Shown here piece after piece: positions 11,301 to 23,764 of a stretch of 64,000 nucleotides of DNA. Each line of letters starts with the position of its first letter. Within the stretch, counting starts at the first letter, position 1. The notes below the pieces were generated by a model. The model saw only the letters and a list, made by a program, of their open reading frames with translations. It did no database searches and was not told the origin of the DNA. This DNA comes from Symbiodinium microadriaticum. Lineage: Eukaryota > Sar > Dinophyceae > Suessiales > Symbiodiniaceae. Location of the stretch: positions 1,225,016-1,289,015 of the forward strand of contig LSRX01000054.1 in the NCBI GenBank assembly GCA_001939145.1, written 5' to 3'. Position numbers and translations under genes: made by a program.

Positions 11301-11344
<44 letters not shown>

Positions 11345-11369
11345 TAGTAGTAGCAGTAGTAGCAGTAGT

Positions 11370-11400
<31 letters not shown>

Positions 11401-12140
11401 GCCGCCGTAGTAGTTTTGTTGTTGCTGTTGTTGTGGCTGTGGCAATTGATACTGGTCTTGCTCTTGTTGTTGTTGCCATTATTGATACTGTTCTTGCTCC
11501 TGTTGTTGTCATCTTATAACTGTTGTTCTTATTATTATGAATTATGACTACTAAGAGTCCAGGATGTCAAATTGACGGAAGGCGCATCATCCCCCGGCCC
11601 GCGCCTTGAACAAACCCACTGCTCTCACAGAGTCGGCGTGGCCGTCAAACCTTAGAGCACACGACTGGTATGGGGGATGACATGTTGTGACTTCTGTGTG
11701 ACCTCGATAGTGCTCGAAAAATCTAGGCCAGTATGAAATCGTATAGAGCCCTACAGAACCCCTCAGGAACTCTTGTAAGAACCCCCATTAGCTGTTGATC
11801 CTGTCTTGCAACGAGATGCTTCCGCAAGGCTAGCCCTTGTCGGCTCCAAAGACGCACCGATGCATCCCGAGGTGGGCGGCCATAGTAACCTGCGAGGCTG
11901 GGAGGGTATGGGAGGCTGAATCCTAGCATTACTATTACTACTATGATTATTGTTATTGTTACTATGATTGTTACTCTTACTTGAATGATGATGATGATGA
12001 TGATGATGGTGATGGGATGGCGGTGATGGAGATGATGGAGATGATGGAGATGGTGGTGATGATGTTGATGATGAGGGTGATGGTGACGGCCATTGTTTTC
12101 ATTTCTTACGATGGTTTTTTCTTACTGATGTTGTTGTGCA

Positions 12141-12203
<63 letters not shown>

Positions 12204-12817
12204 GTTTGTTGTTGTCGTTGTGGTGGTGGGTAGTGTCAGTGTCACTGCTATTGCTATTGTTAGTGTATCCGCTATTGTTAGTCTTGTTGTTATTCTTCAT
12301 GTTTTTAGTGGTATTCTTAGTCGTCTGAATATTATTGCAACTATTCTTGCAAGTACTACAACTACTACTGCTGATATTACTAGTCTTGTTTTCACTATTA
12401 CATTTAGTAGTAGTCATCGTCGTAGCAGTAGCCGTAGCCGTAGCGGTAGCAGTAGCAGCAGCAGTCGTTGTAGCAGCAGTCGTAGCAGTAGTAGTCGTCG
12501 TCGTCGTAGTCGTCGTCGTAGTAGCAGTAGCAGTAGTAGTCGTCGTCGTCGTAGTCGTCGTCGTAGTAGCAGTAGCAGTAGCAGTAGCAGCAGCAGTAGC
12601 AGTAGCAGTAGCAGAAGCAGTAGCAGTAGCAGCAGCAGCAGTAGCAGTAGCAGAAGCAGTAGCAGTGCAGTAGCAGTGCAGTAGCAGTAGCAGTAGCAGT
12701 AGCAGTAATAGTAGTAGTCGCCGTCGTCGTAGTAGCAGTAGTAGTGGTCGTAGTGGTAGTGGTAGTAGTGGTAATAGTAGGAGTAGCCACGGTAGCAGTA
12801 GCAGTAGTAGTAGTGTG

Positions 12818-12853
<36 letters not shown>

Positions 12854-12908
12854 TAGTAGTAGCAGTAGTAGCAATAGTAGCAGTAGTAGCAGTAGTAGAA
12901 GTAGTAGC

Positions 12909-12961
<53 letters not shown>

Positions 12962-13104
12962 TAGTGGTGGTAGTAGTAGTAGTAGTAGTAGTACTAGTAA
13001 GAATATTCTTAGCAGTAGCAATGGCAGCAGTAGTAGTAGTGGTGGTGGTAGTTGTAGTTGTAGTCGTAGTAGCAGTAGTAGTGGTAGTAGTCGCAATAGT
13101 AGTC

Positions 13105-13144
<40 letters not shown>

Positions 13145-13410
13145 CAGCGGTAGTAGTAGTTGTTGTTGTTGTTGTTGTTCTCGTTGTCGTTGTTGTTGTT
13201 GTTGTTGTCGTACCTTGGTCATAGTCGTAGCCGTAGCAATCGTAGCTACGACTACTGGTACTGGTACTGGTACAGCTACTGCTACCGCTTCTGGTACTGC
13301 TACTACTGCTGCTGCTGCTGCCGCCGCTGCTGCTGCTGCGGCTGCTACTGCTACTACTACGACGACGAAAATGACTACTGCTGATGCTACTGCTACTCGC
13401 TATGGGCAGC
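10925..13410. repeat. Large trinucleotide microsatellite block
   Basis: About 2.5 kb dominated by triplets: AGT/AGC mixtures (11200-11410, 12420-13180), TTG (12125-12215), GATGATGGT (11980-12075) and TGCTGC/GGTACT (13255-13395). A unique segment of about 400 bp lies at 11530-11930. Every frame stays open on both strands and yields homopolymers of Ser, Val, Leu, Tyr or Asn, so none is called a gene. Confidence 0.9.
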
Positions 13411-15560
13411 CTTGACTACTTTGTGTAAAACAGTGACGGCAAATTATTCTTGCAAAAACCTGACGGTTTGGGCTCTCGGGCTTCATCCCTGACCATCTAT
13501 CCGCGGAGTCATGTGTCAGCCGTTGCACAACCCATGAACCCAAACTGCAACAGATGGAAACAGCTACACATGCAGCTGCGTCTGCGACACACGCCAGATG
13601 TTTCACAGTTGCAGGACAGCAAACCTCTCCCTCGCAACGCGCACATACCACCGATCCAATTTAAGGTGGTTGTGCCTTTAGGGTTGAGGGCGTCTAGTGT
13701 TTATTTAGTTTTTTGGGTTTAGGGTTTAGAGCTCCCCTTACTCTTGCCTGGATCACCGCTCCCAGAAAGCACGAACTCGCGGTTCAGAGCGACTGCGACG
13801 ACCTCGGCTCGGCTGTCTTGGGGTTCAAGAACAGCAGGCCATGAGGTCTCAAATCCTGCGCGTACCCCCAAACCCAAAACCCTACACCCCAAAGCCTAAA
13901 GCCTAAAGCCTAAACCCTAAACCCTACACCCTTAACCGGCACTGTTCTTCGAGCTTCCCAACCTCTTCAAGCAACCTGACACAGGTGATACTTTGAGACG
14001 CAAACCTCGTCGTTGTGCCGGCCGTTGAATTGCCACCGCTCGCCAGATTCCCAGTGAAAGGCCTTTTTGGATTGTCGTTCTGACGCAAAGACATTAGGGT
14101 TGCTACACATGGGGTTGGGGAGCTCAGCTATGCACAGCTAGGCCCTAAACCCCTAAACCCCTGAACCCCTAAACCCTTGACCCTAAACCCTAAACCCCCG
14201 AACTAAACCTCCCACCACTGCTTCGCTCTCACCTCCAGGGCTCCACTGTAGAGGCCGGCCACGATAAGCTCCTCGTCACATGCCCAGGAGCGCCTCGAAA
14301 GAGGATCATGGACAGGAGTAACATAGGCACCTTAATACTTCGAATAGGGTCAAGGGTTTAGGGTTTAGGGTTTAGGGTTTATGGACAGGAGTAATAAAAG
14401 CACCTTAATACTTAGAATAGGGTTCATGGGGCCCGCTATACTGTAATTAAACTAAGGAGCCCCCAAAACTATTGGTAATGGTAATTATTTGGCCCCTACA
14501 TTAGTTGTCAGAACTACAAAAATTTTGGGGAGCCCGGCACACGATAGTTTGGGAACCAGCAGGGACCGCCCATCATTTCTGAGCACAAGAAACTTGAGAG
14601 CATCAATCCCCTGAAGAGGGTGCACGCGTAGTCAGCAGAAGAAACAGATGCTGCAATACAGAACATCACATGCAGGATCTCTTCTGCCTTTCAGGTGTGC
14701 TGCTTAATTGGGCTTTTGGACAGGTGTCGAGGGTTCACATGCTTTTGCGCCATTCCCTGGGCGTGATCCCGTGCAACCACAGACTTCTTGCGATTGATCT
14801 AAGCACCCCACACAAAGCTTACGAAGGGGAGCACCGCCTCTTGTCCTCGGATATGGGACATACTGGAAACCTACGGATTGTTGTGCACCGAATCCCTTGC
14901 TTTCTCAAGACTCGGAGCTAGTTCTCGAGGTCTCTTAACTTATCTCAAATCCGCAGCAAGGCCAAGAGCGTCTGCTTGAAAGAGCTTGGGCAGTTTACAA
15001 ACGTTGGGTTTGAAGTGCAATAGACACAGTTCCTGCAGCAACAAGGACCTTCGCATGGCATATCTCTCATGGGTCCATGCACAGCCGCTGTAAGCCGCCA
15101 CACGCACACACACACACACACACACAGACAGACAGTGCACCACCTGTGCAAGTAAGAGGCGGAGGGCGCCCAAGCGCCACCGCGCCTCTGATTTGAGGGC
15201 GAAGACTGAGCTCTGAGGCTGCGGTGTCTACAAGTCATCTGCACTTGCAACGACCAGAACCTTCTTGAGAAGAGAATGCAGTGAGGCTGCCGGCTAATGC
15301 TGGAGTCGGATGTCATTTTGCACGATTGCGACACTTCGCTTCTTTGTGACCTCCACCCAACCATACGCTGGCTGTCCTCATGGTCGGCTTCTGTCTTGAG
15401 AGCATCTCCATACGGACGCGGCCAAACAGCCTGAAAGCGGTGGAAAGCAAGCAGTGAGACCGGCAAACCCTGGACAACCCGATAAGGCAAAGTAGATCCG
15501 TAAATCATACCAAGGACCCTTCTCTAGTGCCAGGCATAATCCTCAATCAAGAAGCTTTGT
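13411..15560. other. Intergenic with short telomere-like arrays
   Basis: Unique sequence interspersed with CCCTAAA arrays (13864-13937, 14140-14205) and TTTAGGG units (13705-13730, 14351-14380), plus a (CA)n tract at about 15100-15130. The open frame on the minus strand at 14945-15508 runs through the CA tract and has no recognisable domain. Confidence 0.5.
14391..14505. mobile_element. MITE-like element family 4
   Basis: The left end AGTAATAAAAGCACCTTAAT and right end GGCCCCTACATTAG match, imperfectly, the ends of copies at 25279-25387 and 61103-61208. A telomere-like insertion at 14351-14380 has duplicated its left end (see 14308-14423). Confidence 0.55.
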
Positions 15561-15579
15561 AGCTAAGTCATGTATTCTG

Positions 15580-15604
15580 GTCGTCGCTCCTCCTACTACT
15601 ACTT

Positions 15605-15652
<48 letters not shown>

Positions 15653-15735
15653 CTGCTGCTGCTGCTGCTACTACTACTGCTGCTACTACTACTACTACTA
15701 TTATTATTACTACTGCTACTACTACTTTATTACAA
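15580..15735. repeat. CTA/CTG trinucleotide microsatellite
   Basis: A nearly pure (CTA)n tract grades into CTG/CTA mixtures. Frames through it encode only Tyr/Cys or Val runs. Confidence 0.9.
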
Positions 15736-15874
15736 TTACTCATCCCAGCTGTGGTGCTAAATCTTGCTATTGCTATCATCATGACTCTGAATACCAGTAT
15801 CACTCTACCAGTATCACTCTGATCACAAATGTCACCGTAATTGCGATCATTCCTGCTGTTACCACCATTACCAG

Positions 15875-16440
15875 AACCCTAAACCCTAAACTCTTAAGCC
15901 TAAACCCTAAACCCCCAAACCCTAAACCCCTCAACCCCTAAACCCCTAAACCCCTAAACCCCTAAACCCTAAACCCTAAAACCCTGAACCCCTAAACCCC
16001 TAAGCCCCTATAACCCCTAAACCCCTAAACCCCTAAACCCCCTAAACCCCTAAATCCCCTAAGCCCCTATAACCCCTGGTATCCCCCTTTGAAGCCCCGA
16101 CCTCCTCCTGCCTCCTCCGGCGGCTCTTCCTCGAATCGCCAGCGGAAGAGCTGCCGCCAGACCGCGGCCTCGTGGTTTTTAGGGGGTTTTGGGGGTTGAG
16201 GGTTTAGACTTTAAGGTTTCGGGATGACGGTGACATGGGGTTGGGGGTTTATGTAGGTGTGCAGGCGGTCAGGTTCAGGTTTTAGGGTTTAGGGTTTAGN
16301 TTAGGGGGTTTAGGGGGCTTAGGGGGTTTAGGGTCGTTTAGGGGGCTTAGGGTTTAGGGGGTTCAGGGGGTTTAGGGGGTTCAGGGGAGTTAGGGGCTTT
16401 AGGGGGTTTAGGGGCTTTAAGGGGTTTAGGCAATATCAAT
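15875..16440. repeat. Interstitial telomere-like arrays (CCCTAAA then TTTAGGGGG)
   Basis: CCCCTAAA and CCCTAAA units (15875-16080) face a TTTAGGGGG-rich array (16185-16440) across about 100 bp of unique GC-rich sequence, giving a head-to-head arrangement. One N lies at 16300. Confidence 0.85.
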
Positions 16441-16596
16441 TAAGAAATATAGCCTTAAATCTTATTACGGTTCTATTAGAATTTAAGGGTATCTTCCTGA
16501 ATTAAGGGGGGATTATAGCCTTAAGTCTCATAAGAGTTCCCTATCAGAATTTAAGGGTATCTTCCTGAGTTAAGGGGATATTGGAGTCTCTGGGAA
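16431..16596. mobile_element. Degraded family 2 MITE-like element with internal duplication
   Basis: Two direct copies of a 'gccttaa..tct..aatttaagggtatcttcctga' type segment lie inside. The right end reads TTAAGGGGATATTGGAGTCT and then CTGGGA as in the intact family 2 copies. The left inverted repeat is lost. Confidence 0.5.
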
Positions 16597-17516
16597 GGAG
16601 ACTGGGCTCACGGTCTGGGGTTTACGATGCAAGGTTTCCGGGTTTCGGTTTTTGGGGTTTAGGGTTTAGGGTTTAGGGTTTAGGGTCGGGTATAAGGGTT
16701 GGTTTCGGGAAGTGTTTGGACACTTTTGGGGCCTTACTTGGGGGTTCTGACAACAATCAGCATGGTAGTGCTGATCACGATAACCATGAACGAAAGAAGA
16801 AAAAGCAGAATAGCAGCAATCAACATGGTCAGTGATAACAGCCACCATCATAATCTTCATAACCGTAATTATCACAAAAATCATCCTCATCACCAAAAAT
16901 CGAAGCATTATGACTATCATCGTCGTAAACGATCATAATCAGCCTGACAACCACAAGGATCCTAATCATCATTCTATTCACAATAACCAGAATACTCACA
17001 CAAACATCAGGAGAATCCTAATAATCGTAATCATCATCGTACGAAGAAGGAAAAAATATATTCACGTTGATCCTAAAGGGCGATCGGTCACCCCCGACCT
17101 CGGCCACTTGACTCCTCCAGCTGAGGCTGGCCCCACGCAGGGCAAGCAGCGAAGAAACCTCACTTTCAAAGCGCTTCCGGCTTCGTGTATCGCTGCTCAG
17201 AGGGATCTCACAGAGATGTAGGGGTTTAGGGTGTAGGCTTTAGGGCTTGAGGGTTTGGGGTATGATCTCAGTATTCCCATCGCCATTCTTGCCCCCGTGC
17301 TGTGAAACTTGAGCACGCAGCTACCACATTCCACTCAGCTTCTTGTGACCCAGCCCACCAGCATTGGATCTGGAGTCGAACTGCATCTCACCATGCTTGT
17401 AACCCTAAACCCTACACACCCAAAATACGAGCCGGACGTTCTAGGAGCCCAAACAGTAACCCCCCGTAACATCAACTCTTGCAGGCAATGTCTGTGTGAT
17501 CTCCCTGAAGCCCAAA
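16597..17516. other. Intergenic, AT-rich degenerate triplet stretch
   Basis: (TTTAGGG)4 at 16657-16685 is followed by a stretch rich in 'ATCATAATC' type triplets (16750-17060) and then unique sequence. No gene recognised. Confidence 0.5.
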
Positions 17517-17628
17517 CCCAGAGAACCCAATACCCCCTTAACTAAGGGCATATACCCTTAGATCATAAGATTAAAGCCCCTATAGTTTAAGGTATATTCC
17601 TGAATTAAGGGGTCTTGGGATCTCCGGG
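17517..17628. mobile_element. MITE-like element family 2
   Basis: The left end is CCCAGAGAACCCAATACCC. The right end is GGGGTCTTGGGATCTCCGGG. The interior carries AGGCCCCTATAGTTTAAGG-like sequence shared with the other copies. Non-coding. Confidence 0.75.
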
Positions 17629-17793
17629 AGCCTGTCAGAGGGTGACAGCTTCTGTGTGCAACTAAGCGGTCCAGAGGGCACGGAGGTGGCCGGTCAACCG
17701 TCCGAACCGCTCCTGCCAAGAATTGCTTAAGTCCTCTTTATTTAGCGGAATGTACCTGGAGTTCTAGAGGGATAGGCTTCAATGAAGGGTCCA

Positions 17794-18029
17794 GGGCTTT
17801 AGGCGATCTGGAAGGGAAGGAAACTGTCACACAGATGTTGTTGTTTGTCTCGGGGCTTTAACCGATCTAGAAGCGAAGGAAACTGTCACACAGATATTGT
17901 TGTTTGTGTCAGGCTCTAGGCGATCTAGACGGGAAGGAAACTGTCACACAGATGTTGTTGTTTGTTTAAAGCCCTAAACAAACAACGACATTGTGTGACA
18001 GTTTCCTTCCCTTCTAGATCGCCTAAAGC
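17794..18029. repeat. Three direct copies plus one inverted copy of a ~58-bp unit
   Basis: The unit begins near GGGCTTTAGGCGATCT and ends near GTTGTTGTTTGT. Direct copies lie at 17794-17850, 17852-17910 and 17911-17967. An inverted copy follows at 17977-18029 after a loop of about 10 bp, so the third copy can form a long hairpin with it. I see no coding capacity. Confidence 0.85.
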
Positions 18030-20890
18030 ACTAAATGCGATTCCCAAATACTGGGACGGTTTTTGAAGCCAAGGGGACTCGGGAATAGTAAGATTATAAA
18101 TAGAAGAGTAGCGTTGACAAATCGTGCTGGGTCAGCCACTGGCAACATGATGCAACCAGCAGAGTTTTAGTCCGCGGTTTGCCCCGAGTCCCTGAATCGC
18201 ATTTGAAGCCCTGTTGAAGCCGGCTTCACGTTGGTTTCAAACAGCTTCCCAGTCTAGGGGAATCGTAATTCCCCAGTCAAATACAGACCCAATATTGGAG
18301 GATCGCGTTTGTAGTTCCCCGATAGTGAATCCCCACATGTTTGTATAGGGAGTCCAAATGATGAATTGTGTTCAAACTGGGGCCCGTGATCTGCTCTTGA
18401 ACACCGGGGTTTAAGCCATAGTTTGGGGTTTAGGGTTTAGGGTTGCAGTCTAGGGTTTAGGGTTTAGGTGAAGGCAACGGCCGTTTGCCTTCACGGTGTG
18501 TTTCGGGAACTGTTACACACAAGTACCCTCCCAGCATTGCCTGAGCCATCTTAGACAAACTGAGCACGAACGAAAAGGCAGGAGGAGAATTCGGATGGCT
18601 CCGGCCCGGACCATCTCAGACAAACTGAAGCCTGAGAGGAACCCCAAAAGCGTCGCCCGTCCAGGACGTCCAGAGCTACATCCGATGGCGAAGCGCCGGC
18701 CATGTGACAAGCGGCCGACAGGGCAGGGTTGCCTAGCACAGTACTGTATTATACTGCATAATATATACTATTCTCTACTATAGTAGAGTGTAGTATCTCA
18801 CAGTACAGTATTGTCAGCATTGCCAGTGCAGTATAGTATCCGGCAGCATCCTCTCAAGCGTGGCCGTAGCAATCAGACAAAGGGTGCTGGGGTATGTCAC
18901 GATGCTGTACTTACGGCAGGCACTATGGGGAAACACTGCGTTTTTACTTTTTCCCTCCTCCCTAGTATTCGACTCTGAGGTTAGTCCAAAAGCTAAACAC
19001 TAACAGGGTTCAGTCTCACTCTCCTAAGCTAAGATGGATTATGGCACACTACTACATTTCGGCTGAACTTCACAATGGCATGAAAACGTTGCGCCCGAAA
19101 TGAGAGAAGATGCACACCCAGTGCGTGTCAATCACTGCGAAACTCTGTCTGGCCCCTCGCATATCTCTGGGTTTGGCAGCACCAACACAATAAGACTTGA
19201 CTATGTCTTTGGCTCTAGGAGAACAGAGCGACATCCTGAACCAAGACGTACACTTAAGCAACAGCACGCAGCGCACGCGCGCACATCTCTGTAGAACGCG
19301 ACTCTTTCTCCCTGGTGCCATGGCACAGATCGTCGAGAAGACAGGCAACAGCCTTGCAGGGGTGCACGTAAACCCAGCCTCCACTCTCAGGTATGTCAAG
19401 TACCCGTGGGCAAGCCAGGTCAGCAGACAGGTGGACAGTTGATTGATTCTGGCCTTTGTTAGTGGCTTAGGGGGTCTCCGTAATGAAGACAGTCGTCGGA
19501 ACAAAGTCCAGATCGATGCAGCGATACACATGACACTCCTCGCAGGCTTTTAAAATTCTCCAGACTCTGCATTCGAATCAGCAGCCTTGAAACAAACCCC
19601 AAATCTCACCTCTCGACCAAGCACCGTGATCGCATGCATCGCAACGTTGGCAGCCAGGGCGACCATCCGATCCTGCCTGTCAGTGCTTCCGAGGTGTGGG
19701 AACCTCATTCAGAGACCCCTGAATCTGAAACTGGGATCCGATTGGATCTAGAACTGCGAGTGTCTGAATTCGATTACTGCAGTAGGTGCAAGCTGATGAA
19801 ACAGTGTGACGAGACTGAAATCCCGCTGCGAGCACGCCGTCTAAGGTGTGCCAGTATCACTGGGCACAGAGATGCAACGTCGTCACGTTCCGGGCATGCT
19901 GAGTCTTTACAAGGCACGATCTTCGTGCTTCCGTTTTAACCAACTTCCTGCAATTGTTTCTTCTATAGAAAAAGGACGATTCCGAATTCCGCTCCTGTTG
20001 CGATGCATGCCACGCGAAACGGCCGTTGACGCTGAGTTGGCAGACATGTGTCGCACACGCTCACAGACTTGACTTGTAAGTGATGCCGCGTCTTTCACTG
20101 GTGCTTTGAGGAATTAATTCGGGCATTCAGACACAAAGGTGGAAAGCAGCCACATGGCATCCAAAGGCTCGGGCATGTTGAAACAAAGTGTCACCTCTTC
20201 AGACCTCTTTGGCTTCAGCAACTGTTTAGGGTTTAGGGTTTAGGGCTGCTTTGACCCCTATCCTGAGTGACTCAGTGTGTCAGTGGAAGGTACGGGTCTA
20301 CATAGTCTACATGTGTGTGATTGTGCGCACATGCGCCGTCGCCTGTGGGTCTACGACGGGTGCGTCCATCGCATCTGCTAGCCGCAGCCCGGATCACACA
20401 TCTCAACCCCAAAACCCCCCAAACAAAAAAACCCGAAGCCCCCCAAAAGCACACACAAAAACAGGAAAGAAGAGAGGGGGCTAACTCCGCCTCCCGGTTT
20501 GGCGGAGAGGAAGAGCCGGAGGACGGCGTCTGCCACCACCTGAACTCCACAGCCCAAATAAAAAAAGAAGTGACGGTCAAAAAACGGCTAGTTTTCTTCT
20601 TGAGAAGTGTCTTTGGGGGCCCTTTGGTGTCTGCTTGAAGCTTAGAAGTCTAGGGCTTCCTACATTCAAAAGGGTTAGGGTTTAGGGTTCTTCTCAATTC
20701 AAGAACTGCTGGGGCGAGCACAGGATCAGGGGCGGCGACGTGCACGACATGGTCACCCTGTTACGTTACTTCTAACCTTACATAGGGACCACAAAATGTT
20801 CCTTCAAACACCTTTTCGTAAGGACCCTTAAAGCACCAAACGAGGAACCCCTCGTTCGTTCGACTAGCTCCTACTAGGGAGTGTCAGGCT
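18030..20890. other. Intergenic, mostly unique sequence
   Basis: Contains TTTAGGG units at 18422-18470, a perfect hairpin around ACGGCCGT at about 18473-18498, an AT-rich palindromic patch at 18735-18830 and a few heptamers near 20224-20250. No coding exon could be supported. Confidence 0.5.
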
Positions 20891-20894
20891 TTTT

Positions 20895-21610
20895 TAGGGT
20901 TTAGGGTTTGGGGGTTTAGGGGTTTAGGGCTTTTGGGGGTTTAGGGTTCAGGGTGTAGGGCTTTTTACCTGTGGTTGCGAACCTTTTCAAGCCTGCTTGC
21001 CTGCTTTAGGCGGGTGGGTGTCGGGCCTTTCTGGTCTCGGAGGTGCCAAAGAAAGTCGCTTCCATGTTGACGAAGCATGTTTCAATTCGGGGGGGAAGGT
21101 GCTTCTTGAGTTGGCTTCACTGTTGAAACACAGTTCGCACCAGGGTTGTAGGAGTTCGGATGGGGTGCTTAGGGCTTAGAGGGTTCAATACGCCGCTCTG
21201 TGGGGTGCGCATAGATCCTCCTCAAGCATTTCTTTTGTCTTACCTGAAGCTCTAATTTCGACCCTAAACCCTAAACCCCTAAACCCGAATCCCTAAACTT
21301 TAAACCCCTAAACCCTAAACCCTCTCACCGCGTCACCGAGCAGCCTCAAAATCAAGAAACGCCGCCGATCTTGGAATCGGAGGCGCGCAAGACGTGGAAG
21401 AGGCTCTTCACCTGCTACGACTCGGGCTCTGCGGGCCATTTAGGGCTTAGGGTTTAACGTTTAGGGTTTTTATAATTAGGGTTTAGGGGTCTAGGGGGTT
21501 TAGGGTTTAGGGTTTAGAGGTTTAGGGGCTAAGGTTTAGGGCCAGAACCTCTAAACTAAAAATGCTGGACTTTAGGACTTAGGGTTCGGGGCTTCAAGGG
21601 CTTTGAGGGC
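20895..21610. repeat. Interstitial telomere-like arrays
   Basis: TTTAGGG-type arrays (20895-20970, 21440-21610) and a CCCTAAA array (21258-21330) are separated by unique sequence. Confidence 0.8.
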
Positions 21611-21861
21611 CTTTTTGGGCTTTGAGGATGGCTTATAGGGCCCCAGAAAAGCGCAATAAGAAAAAATAGGATAGGGATATCCCATATAAACCCCCTTATT
21701 ATGAAGCCCAACAAGGCATATAAACCCCCATATTGTGAAGCCCAATAAGGGTATCCCTATTAAAAGCTTATGCTTCTGCTTATGACCATTGGGTCCTTAT
21801 AAGGCTTCCTGGCCTGGGCGCCATCACGTAGGATCGGCTCCGCCAACCTGTTCTGATACAT

Positions 21862-22001
21862 GGGTAGTTCTCTAGAAGAGGGTCCCTTTTAGGGTTTAGG
21901 GTTAAGGGTCTAGGGTTTAGGGGTTAAGGTTTAGGGATCCTTCTTATAAGGGTGCCGTACTGAATTGGGGACCTAAAAAGGGACCCAATTTAGAAGTACC
22001 C
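21862..22001. mobile_element. Family 3 MITE-like element carrying a telomere-like insertion
   Basis: The ends are GGGTAGTTCTCTA and a diverged TTTAGAAGTACCC. About 65 bp of TTTAGGG/TTAAGGG units (21884-21950) lie between the left arm and the 'cttataagggtgccg' core seen in the other copies. Confidence 0.65.
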
Positions 22002-22288
22002 ACATGTTACCCGCTGCTGCACAAGACCCCGAACACGCGGAGCCCCTTTCTTGCAGGCTTTCCTATTGTCCTGATCCTACTTAGGGCTTATATTCGGGCT
22101 TTCTTGTCTTCGTTCCCTCTTGGGCCACTTCATGACACGTCTGTCGAAGGATGGCGTTTTCGAGAAGATTCGAGAAGCATGCTCATTCAGAGACAAACCA
22201 TATCGGCGTCAAGCCCGAAGGGAGTCCAAAATCATTCCAAATCCTCAGGACTTCCGAGCGGACTGAGTGCTACCCTGGGGACTACAAT

Positions 22289-22391
22289 ACGGTTGATGAT
22301 ATCAATCCTGCATTACCCACAATAAGGCATTTACCATAATTCCCATAGTTTAGGGCGCTTAAGGTAATGCAGGACTTACATAATCAACCGT
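22289..22391. mobile_element. MITE-like element family 1
   Basis: The ends are ACGGTTGATGATATC and ...ATAATCAACCGT, with the CCATAATTCCCATAGTTTAG core. Non-coding. Confidence 0.8.
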
Positions 22392-23245
22392 AGAAGGTCG
22401 TGAGGCACATGCCTCATCTCGCTTGTGACCTCCTGAAGCTGCCAGCCATGTGCCTGGGCCCAGCGGATTGGGGTTTACGGTTTAGGGTTTAGGGTTCACG
22501 ATTTAGGGTTTAGGGTTTAGGTGATTCTGTCTCCGATGCGAGAGCCGTTCCTGCGCCGCCCTTGCATACTCCCAAACCATAGAGGAAGCTTGAAGGCCGC
22601 AAGCCGCAAGTGTTTCGAGGGGCTCCGCGGAACCGGCGGAAGCTGGGTTTAGAGAGTTTAGGGTTTTGGGTTTAGGGTGGAAGTCAAGAAAGTGCCGCAG
22701 TTCCTTGTCAAGGCGTCCTGCTAGCTGTATAGCCTACTCTCGAATGGAGACGCTTTAAAGCATCAGTTTAAACAGAAACAAAGCTTGGGAAAGCTGGAAA
22801 AACTGAATTGTACAAAGCTGAGACAGAAGCTCAATAACGGGATCGGGCTTGGTTAAGTTGTTCATTTTGATCAGCTTTGTCTCAGGTGTATTTCACGCTT
22901 TTTAAGTCTACTTTGCCAGACCTATCCATCCAATGAGGGTGACAATGCTAGTCTTCCAGATCCCTTTAACGTACGAGCTGTGCTTGCAGCTTCGTGGCAT
23001 CTGCGAAAAAGGGTATCCCTAGTTTTCTGAGACCCCCGCGTCTGGCTCCCCTGAACCCTAAATTAAAGGAAACTACAGGTGGGGAGTTTAGGGTATAGAG
23101 GGCTTCTATAAACCCCTATAAACCCGTATAGACCCCTATAGACCCCTCTAAACCCTAAAACCCCCCCCTGCTTCGACGAGCCACAGCGATGCGGGCCGAG
23201 ACTTTCTGAAGCCCAGGAAGGCGGCCGGGCCTCGGAGACAAACCG
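22392..23245. other. Intergenic with short telomere-like arrays
   Basis: Heptamer arrays at 22468-22525 and 22640-22680 and a patch of 'tataaacccctatagacc' repeats at 23100-23160. The rest is unique, with no gene recognised. Confidence 0.5.
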
Positions 23246-23634
23246 GGCGGTTCTCTAAAATTTAGGGTCCCTTCTTAGGGTTTTAGGGTTTAGGGTCCCT
23301 TTTTAGGGTTTTAGGGTTTTAGGGTTTAGGGTTTTAGGGTTTGGGGTTTAGGGGTTTAGGGTTTAGGGTTTTAGGGTTTTAGGGTTTAGGGTTTTAGGGT
23401 TCAGGGTTTTAGGGTTTAGGGTTTGGGGTTTAGGGTTTAGGGTTTAGGGTTTAGGGTTTAGAGCAGTTCTCTAAATTAGGGTCCCTTTATAGGGGATCTA
23501 TAAGGGTTTCTATAGGGAGATTGTGAAAAGGGATCTATAAGGGGTACTACAAGGGCGGTTCTCTAAGCTAGGGTCCCTTTTATGATCCTTTTTATAAGGG
23601 TGCTGAAAAGGGAACCTAGTTTAAAGAACTACCC
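23246..23634. mobile_element. Compound family 3 MITE-like element split by telomere-like repeats
   Basis: The left arm GCGGTTCTCTAAA... recurs three times (23247, about 23464 and about 23556). A 190-bp TTTAGGG/TTTTAGGG array lies between the first two. The right arm TTTAAAGAACTACCC ends the element at 23634. Confidence 0.65.
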
Positions 23635-23764
23635 AAAAGGCTTGCAAGAACGGTGCCCGGAAAAGGGCTGCGGGGTAAACGTTCCTCGACGGGTTGGCGG
23701 AGAACTTCTCCATAAAACTGTCCAGCCCCAAAGTTCCTACAAGCTCCTATCAGAGTTCCTGCAA

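Noticed and set aside
10829..13415. Long open frames encoding poly-Ser, poly-Val, poly-Leu, poly-Tyr or poly-Asn proteins
   Set aside because: They are translations of trinucleotide microsatellites, open on both strands and in several frames at once, with no non-repetitive core.
14945..15508. 187-codon minus-strand frame
   Set aside because: Contains a Cys-Val run from the CA microsatellite and no domain; composition is that of non-coding DNA.
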